The notes beneath the pieces were generated by a model that searched no databases, was not told the origin of the DNA, and worked only from the letters and a program-made list of their open reading frames with translations. This document shows positions 21,906-21,956 of a stretch of 21,956 bases of DNA, piece by piece. The stretch lies in assembly GCA_002702745.1 (NCBI GenBank), contig PABM01000018.1, positions 1 through 21,956 on the forward strand, in the 5' to 3' direction. The first letter of the stretch is position 1; each line of letters begins with the position of its first letter. The position numbers were made by a program, and so were the translations under genes. This stretch comes from Flavobacteriaceae bacterium. Lineage in GTDB: Bacteria; Bacteroidota; Bacteroidia; Flavobacteriales; Flavobacteriaceae.

Positions 21906-21956
21906 ATGCTTCAATATAATGGATATAACATTAGGGTTATTGAGAAGAATGATAAC
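21906..21956 (+). CDS. Probable GNAT acetyltransferase, first codons only (partial)
   Basis: An ATG at 21906 opens a frame reading MLQYNGYNIRVIEKNDN to the window edge. The pattern of a short strand, then IR-x-IE-x-x-D, is typical of the N-terminus of GNAT acetyltransferases, and it is divergent from ribD. Only 17 residues are visible, so the call rests on pattern alone. A second ATG at 21919 in another frame is less likely. Confidence 0.4.
   Translation, partial: MLQYNGYNIRVIEKNDN

Noticed and set aside
21919..21956. Alternative plus-strand start at 21919 giving a different frame.
   Set aside because: The frame from 21906 has the GNAT-like N-terminal pattern; the other gives no recognisable family start.
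1..21956. CRISPR arrays, insertion sequences, prophage or defence genes.
   Set aside because: No regularly spaced repeats, transposase or integrase motifs, or defence-type genes are visible; nearly all bases belong to housekeeping genes.

Overview
The window looks like ordinary chromosomal core genome from an AT-rich, probably marine member of the Flavobacteriia (Bacteroidota). The support is the gene set and its family-specific sequence features (Tgt without zinc cysteines, an LptF/LptG-type permease, monomeric NADP isocitrate dehydrogenase, split transketolase, a small flavobacterial membrane protein next to murQ), the absence of clear Shine-Dalgarno sequences, and several TAnnTTTG promoter elements (the Bacteroidota -7 box). 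No phage, insertion sequence, CRISPR array, tRNA or rRNA is recognisable.

Layout. 1-275 (-): start of the transketolase N-terminal subunit, cut by the window edge. 369-6068 (+): tgt, lptG, an EamA/DMT permease, accA, dnaB. 12450-6074 (-): icd, murQ, small membrane protein, thrS, infC, rpmI, rplT, including the classical thrS-infC-rpmI-rplT translation cluster. 12451-13147: the only large gene-free stretch, full of hairpins and repeats, possibly encoding a small RNA. 15725-13148 (-): Deg/HtrA protease, trmD, rplS, the last with a hairpin leader and a terminator. 15832-18163 (+): dapF, a GNAT acetyltransferase and mltG, tightly packed. 20299-18153 (-): dnaA and an RsmI-like methyltransferase. 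20496-20900 (+): hot-dog thioesterase. 21886-20864 (-): ribD. The right edge holds what is probably the first codons of another GNAT gene (+).

Functionally the genes cover replication (dnaA, dnaB), translation and RNA modification (tgt, trmD, thrS, infC, rpmI, rplT, rplS, RsmI-like enzyme), envelope and peptidoglycan (lptG, mltG, murQ, dapF, Deg protease), and central or cofactor metabolism (transketolase, icd, accA, ribD).

Two non-textbook patterns stand out. First, infC, murQ and the RsmI-like gene have no ATG, GTG or TTG at the N-terminus predicted by homology; each appears to start at ATA or ATT, 11-21 bases after the stop of the gene before it. Second, tgt, dapF and ribD have a perfect TAnnTTTG element only 4-7 bases from the start codon, implying leaderless or nearly leaderless mRNAs. 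The structured region at 12.5-13.1 kb is the best candidate for something undescribed, but its function cannot be decided from sequence alone.
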